Made by a program: the position numbers and the translations under genes. The notes under the pieces are model-generated. The model was not told the DNA's origin. It did no database searches and saw only the letters and a list, made by a program, of their open reading frames with translations. Below are positions 59,479-64,000 of a stretch of DNA of 64,000 bases, in pieces. Origin of the DNA: Megalonaias nervosa (taxonomy: Eukaryota > Mollusca > Bivalvia > Unionida > Unionidae); assembly GCA_016617855.1 (NCBI GenBank), contig JAECUM010016787.1, forward strand, positions 1-64,000. Reading direction: 5' to 3'. How positions within the stretch are numbered: position 1 is the stretch's first letter; each line of letters opens with the position of its first letter.

Positions 59479-60019
59479 CTAATAAAACAGAAAACATATG
59501 ATTATCTGAACAAATCTGAAGCTTATTAAACAAGACATAACAATGAGTGCATCCCTAAAATGAAACCTTCAGCAAACTGATGGATTAAATGAAGCTGTTT
59601 ATAAGTTTAAACTGTGAACAAGACTATACAGAAATCACGTCAGTAGCAACGAGACTGTAACAATACCCTAGGGGAACATGATGTCAGTTTCCCTTAAAGT
59701 TTAAAAAAATGCCCTAGAGACCCTATTTAAGTAACCCTTAAACTGTACCCTAGAAAGAGCAAAGTCAGTAGCCTTTAAACAATAAGCTATACCCTACAAA
59801 GACACCATGTCAGTAGCCCTTAAATTGTATGCCCTAGAGACCCCATTTCAGTAGCCCTTGACTGTAAACAATGCAATAGAGAGACTCCCTCTTTATAATG
59901 TTGTTCACAAAGCTACAAAGTATACTGTCTTACAGTGAGACTGCCCTATAATGAAATACATCATACATTTAATGTTACTACTACAAATGGAATCCCTGAT
60001 CATACATACCTACCTTACA

Positions 60020-60215
60020 ACAAGAACCAAGTTATAATGAAGGCCCTTACTGTGAGGGGAGTATGGTATTACAACATGAACCAAGTTACAATGAAGGCCC
60101 TTACTGTGAGGGTAGTATGGTATTACAACATGAACCAAGTTACAATGAAGGCCCTTACTGTGAGAGGAGTATGGTATTACAACATGAACCAGGTTACAAT
60201 GGAGGCCCTTACTGT
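60020..60215. repeat. 54-bp minisatellite
   Basis: About 3.5 units carry GTATGGTATTACAACATGAA and CCAAGTTACAATGAAGGCCC. The unit is a multiple of three, so repeated open frames arise in two phases. The unit includes GGCCCTTACTGTGAG, and TACAGTGAGACTGCCCTATA just upstream (59934) resembles a pogo-type end. Confidence 0.93.
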
Positions 60216-60729
60216 CACAGAATGAATTGTCTTGGCTTCAAAATATTTCATCGAAAGAACAAAAAAATTCCATCAAGTGGTCAAGCAAATATAAAGCAAC
60301 TGAACAAATTTAACTAGCACCTTAATGCTAATCTTCTAACACTGTGACCTTGACCACATGTTCAAAGGGAAAAGTCAGCATGTTGCAGAATGAATGATAA
60401 CTCCATAGTGATTCATAGAAAGTTCAAAGAAAATCCAGAGGGGTTTAGAAAATATATTTCAATCAAAAACATTAACCAAATCCTTAATGCAAATTTATGA
60501 CTGTAACTGACCACAAAGTCAAAAAAGCCAGCATGTGTGTAAGAGAATGAAGTCAGCAAGTGTCTCAAAGAATGGACAGTCTAAGCTTCATAATCATTCA
60601 AGCCAAGTATAATAAGAACCTATCAAGGGATTTCGGAAATTGAGGCAAATGAGACAAGAGTCCCTCAAAGAGACTGACATTCTACTAGCTGAAAAGGATT
60701 TCCAGGAATTCAAGATAAGACTATTTCTT

Positions 60730-61320
60730 CCTTCTGGCTGTAGATTGTTGAAACCACTTTTGATATTCTTCAGTGATAGTAAGATTTTCATACTAGCTGC
60801 TGTGGTGGACATACTGGGTGTCAACTTGTCACCATTTTCATTAAAGACCAAAAAAGGCTGCACAAAAAGTCTTCTGGTGGAAATTCCATGTTGATATGAC
60901 TTTCCATTTTGATGGAGAAACAATAACAAGGTTTTCAAGATGGAAACCATGGTGGCCATATTCAGTGTCACATTGGCACTATTTCTGTTTAGTACCAACA
61001 TAACATTATAAGAGGTATTTTGGTTAAAGCACAATGCTGATATGACCAGCCAACCAGGAAAAGTATTGATAACAAGATTTCAAGATTGCCATTATTGCAG
61101 TCATATCAGAAGTTGGACCAGCACCATCTTCTTTATAATCATTAAGTAGATATCATAATATGTTTCTCAGTGAAAACACCATGATGATGTGACCATTCAT
61201 TCAGGAGAAATAGTGACAACATTTTCAAGATGGCCACTGTGGTAGGCACATTGAATGTCTGAATGGCACAAGTAGGGCATGTCCAAAATGTTCCAGATGG
61301 CCACTGTGGCAGCCATACTG
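60730..61320 (+). repeat. Family A units, second block
   Basis: About four units of the 18750-20560 family carry TTCAAGATGGCCACTGTGG, GTCAACTTGTCACCATTTTC and GATATGACTTTCCATTT-type segments. Confidence 0.75.
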
Positions 61321-61339
61321 GATATTCAAGTGTAGCTAA

Positions 61340-61880
61340 GAATGGAAAGTGTGATGGCCCATAACCATGTCCTTAAAGATATGACCCCTAATGTGGTTCA
61401 CAACAACTTCTAAAAACAATATAACAGCATACCAAGTTTCATTCCTAAATCTCTAAAAGGTTTAACGTTACAGAAGAAAAAGAAAGTGTGAGGGAAAACT
61501 TTATAAATATTGAGCCATTATCTTGACCTTGAAGACAGAAGTCTTAAATGGGTCTAAAGTTATTTAGGGAAAAGATGGTGAGGGAAAACTTACTATTTTG
61601 AGGCCTTACCTTTACCTTTAGGGTATGACCACCAATGTGGTATGCAACACAACTTTTAATGATGATGATGATGTGCAAGTATATCAAGTTGTATTCCCTT
61701 AATTGACTGAAAGTTATACAGCAGAAGGAAAGCACGACAGAAAGCTAAAAATACAGAGGTGTCACCTTGACCTTAAACACAGGACTCCCAATGTGGTATG
61801 GTGCACATTCTAACGATGTATCAATATATATAGGAAAGTGTGATGGATGGATGGATGGATTGTTGGACAGATGTAAATGC
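61340..61880 (+). repeat. Dispersed AATGTGGT-type tandem block with (GATG)n end
   Basis: Three diverged units carry a TTGACCTTGAAGACAG-type start, CCCAATGTGGTATG-type middle and GAAAGTGTGAGGGAAAACTT. It ends in GATGGATGGATGGATGG (61848-61865), as related mollusc repeats do. Confidence 0.6.
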
Positions 61881-62101
61881 AGATGCTATGCCTCCCCCCA
61901 TCATTTTCATAAAAAAGAGGTGGCAGACAATAACATGAACTTAGTTTACTGTAGTATTTTAAAATTTTTAGATATGAATAGCATGATCTTCACAAATGAG
62001 TTGTTCATCAAAATGAAGATTTGTTCAATGCAGGTCATCTTAAGATTATTTCAAGTAAAAACTTCAATAATTTCACGTGGTTATTCCATCTTGATCTTAA
62101 T

Positions 62102-62121
62102 GAGAGAGAGAGAGAGAGAGA
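62102..62121. repeat. (GA)n microsatellite
   Basis: About ten GA units. Confidence 0.97.
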
Positions 62122-62527
62122 ACCTTATCTTCAAATCAAGTAAAATTTAATGTTGGGACATTGCTAATATACCTACAAATACAAAAAGTTTGTATATTTG
62201 GTTGAGTCCTTTATACACTTCCACCCACACCCAACTCCAAAACATAAATTTATTACAATAAATCTCTTTAACATAAAATGCATCACTATATCTAACAGGT
62301 AAATAAAATTAAATAAACCAAGAATTCCAAAACTCAACAGACCATGAACCTTTACCAAGCCTGACAGATCAACTTACTGCTATAAGCAGATCTAAGCCTC
62401 ACAAACCAACTTATTATTAGCATATTTAGATTTTAATCAGATTGAAATGAAACAGTCATAAAATGTTATGTAAGTTTTCATCTTGCAAGAAAACTTCAGA
62501 CCCAAAGCTATGACAAAGATGCCTTAC

Positions 62528-62828
62528 CATCAAGTGGTAAGACTAAGCCATCAGCAGTCACTTCTTGAACCTCCATGTCACCTGATGAATATGATGTCAC
62601 TTCCTGTTTTAAGTCATTGGTCATTTTCGGGGGTGACTTTGGACTTTCAGTGTACAAAGATGGTGCAGAATGAGCATGCTCAATTGAGGCTGAGACAGGG
62701 TAAAGGGCACCAGACAACGAGTCAGCACTTTCCAGGCTACATCCACTTCCTGCAAGACTGACATCATCCCTGTATCTTTCAATGTAGTTTTCTGGAATGT
62801 AGCCAATCTGACCTGATGAATTCTTGGC
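62528..62828 (-). CDS. FCHSD2: FCHSD2-like exon: end of SH3-1 plus linker
   Basis: This 301-nt exon encodes 100 residues plus one base. It follows a pyrimidine-rich acceptor (..TTTCAG, just above 62828) and ends at a GTAAGG donor. It opens with AKNSSGQIGYIPENYIERY, the last strands of an SH3 fold: a GYIPENYI block where SH3 domains carry G-x-x-P-x-N-Y-[IV]. The FCHSD2 counterpart is similar. The RT loop and most of this SH3 come from an upstream exon outside the window. The rest is a Ser/Pro/acidic linker of about 80 residues with an SPKSPP motif and no predicted fold. The apparent hydrophobic N-terminal extension of the open frame (around 62830-62951) is intron, because it lies upstream of the acceptor. 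Confidence 0.88.
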
Positions 62829-64000
62829 CTGAAACAGAGTTAATAAAACAAATATTCCTATCACTGAACAAATAACTACCACAGAAACATTGTTTTCATA
62901 CGAATGAGATATTTCTACCAACCAATATCTTTGACCTTTTGACCTGTCCAAAATCTGATATCAGTGTCTACCCCCATCCAACGTAGATTACACCTCGTCC
63001 TTGATGACACATAATGGGGTGCTTACACATGGACCACAGCATAAATGAGTGTGTGAAATATCAAGGGAAACAAATTTTGGTTATAAATGAAAGGGAGGGT
63101 GGGAGATACAACAGTAGCAAGTTTCAATGATAAATGAAGATTATGATCTCCATTGTGGATGATGATGTGGTCGGATGTGCGTAATTTTTATTCGGAACCA
63201 ATGGAATATTAAAAGAGTTTCAGTGAAAACCATATATCAATGTTTCATTCATGCAAGAGTATTAGTGATATCAAGATTTTCAAGGTGGACATTATGGTGC
63301 TAAATATTGCTATATTAATGTTTTAGTGCAAACCCCATGTCAATAAGACCAACCATCCAGGAGTAGCAATACCAAGATTTTTAAGATGGCCACCTGGTGG
63401 TCATACTGGTAGTCAAATAGGCATCATTTTCATTTAGGCATTTTAAGTAGTCTTTGGGTGAAAACCCTATGTTGATATGACCTACCACTCAGGAGTAGTT
63501 GCAACAAGATTTTGACGATGGCTATTTTCAGATCAGCCACGTTTTCATGCAGGACCGACCAGACATGATAAGAAGCCTTTTTGGTCGATTTAACTATCTA
63601 TTCAGGAGAAGCAGTATTACCGAGGTTTACAAGATGGCCACTGTGGTGAACATACTGGATGCACAGCACCTTTTTCACCGAGGACCAAACCGTGGCTGCC
63701 GGTGTTTTGAATGAAGACAGACATCATCATAGCAATGTACCTCCATACTCCCATACTGGGGGTGGGGGTGGGAGTGGGGGTGTTTCATTAAAATACACAG
63801 AAATCTTCATATGAAGTCAGTAAGTATTTCAAGACATCATTGCCTTGAAATACATACTTTAATAATGGTATTAAGAGACCACTACTTCTGCCACCAAAAA
63901 AATATGGTTTCTCGAGATAGGTTATGTACTTTCTCAATACAGGTTATCATATTATGCAACACAGCCGATCTGTGCATGAAACTTAAAAGAGTCACAAAGG
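62829..64000 (-). other. Intron upstream of the SH3-1 end exon (partial)
   Basis: Intron sequence to the window edge. Family A units occupy about 63190-63700 (TCAAGATTTTCAAGGTGG and related phrases). A G-rich run GGGGGTGGGGGTGGGAGTGG lies at about 63759-63781. The exon encoding the start of SH3-1 was not found in this stretch. Confidence 0.7.

Larger units (their letters stand above)
59479..62527 (-). other. Intron between SH3-1/linker and SH3-2 exons (3.0 kb)
   Basis: Bounded by GTAAGG below 62528 and TTTTATTAG above 59478. It holds a 54-bp minisatellite (60020-60215), family A units (60730-61320), a GTGACC/AATGTGGT-type repeat block (61340-61870) and a (GA)n run. No additional exon was seen. 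Confidence 0.8.
14929..62828 (-). other. FCHSD2: FCHSD2/Nervous wreck-like adaptor gene, 3' portion (gene span)
   Basis: This span joins five minus-strand exons of one gene, each with AG/GT borders and compatible phases: 62828-62528, 59478-59279, 42536-42419, 18390-18347 and 15045-14929. Phases run 0 to 1, 1 to 0, 0 to 1, 1 to 0, then 0 to stop. The 259 residues give the end of one SH3 domain, a Ser-rich linker, a complete second SH3, a proline-rich tail and a -ESLV terminus. Family members (FCHSD1/2, Drosophila Nervous wreck) have an N-terminal F-BAR domain, two SH3 domains and a variable tail. They link curved membrane to WASP/Arp2/3 actin assembly in endocytosis and at synapses. The F-BAR exons must lie beyond the right edge. 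The tail after SH3-2 is about as long as in vertebrate FCHSD2. A further phase-0 exon between 59279 and 42536 cannot be excluded. Confidence 0.88.

Noticed and set aside
60063..60317. Repetitive protein with HEPSYNEGPYC-type units
   Set aside because: The 54-bp minisatellite unit is divisible by three and lacks stops, so frames stay open by chance.
62830..62951. Hydrophobic N-terminal extension that looks like a membrane segment before the SH3 end
   Set aside because: It lies upstream of a good pyrimidine-rich AG acceptor, and the SH3 match begins right after that acceptor. The hydrophobic residues are a translation of the T-rich intron end.

Overview
This is AT-rich, intron-dominated animal DNA with one recognisable host gene and a dense load of repeats. 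The repeats point to a mollusc or another lophotrochozoan. They include arrays of about 130-150 bp units carrying phrases such as 'caagggccataactct' and 'gtcacagtgaccttgacc', a tRNA-headed SINE of a type I associate with molluscs, and Tc1/mariner-pogo MITEs. The species call is an inference. No bacterial-style genes, operons, CRISPR arrays or functional RNA genes were found.

The host gene lies on the minus strand. It is the 3' part of an FCHSD2 / Nervous wreck-type F-BAR and double-SH3 adaptor gene. Five coding exons are supported by splice sites whose phases agree: 62528-62828 (end of SH3-1 plus linker), 59279-59478 (all of SH3-2), 42419-42536 (proline-rich tail), 18347-18390 (44-nt micro-exon) and 14929-15045 (C-terminus and stop). 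Together they encode 259 residues ending in -ESLV, a class I PDZ-ligand-like terminus. The F-BAR domain and the start of SH3-1 lie beyond the right edge. The introns are about 3.0, 16.7, 24.0 and 3.3 kb.

Downstream of the stop (1-14928) is the 3' UTR and flank, with a 50-bp, a 65-bp and a 40-bp minisatellite and two copies of a double-hairpin MITE. The 24-kb intron holds a ~145-bp repeat array split by a SINE, a 41-bp minisatellite, a 225-bp pogo-like MITE, a 5.67-kb DNA-transposon-like element inserted inside a double-hairpin MITE, and a 1,046-bp pogo-like element ending 54 nt from the exon 42419-42536 donor. The 16.7-kb intron holds a satellite-like array broken by a rearranged LTR retrotransposon (tRNA-Pro primer site, order gag-IN-RT), a 65-bp minisatellite next to a second SINE, and a foldback element. 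The 3.0-kb intron and the right edge carry more of the same repeat families.

The most unusual items are the double-hairpin MITE family (eight copies, two related hairpins inside shared termini), the rearranged LTR element, the 5.67-kb nested element with its shared gene fragment, and the frame-changing micro-exon that controls whether the PDZ-ligand tail is made.
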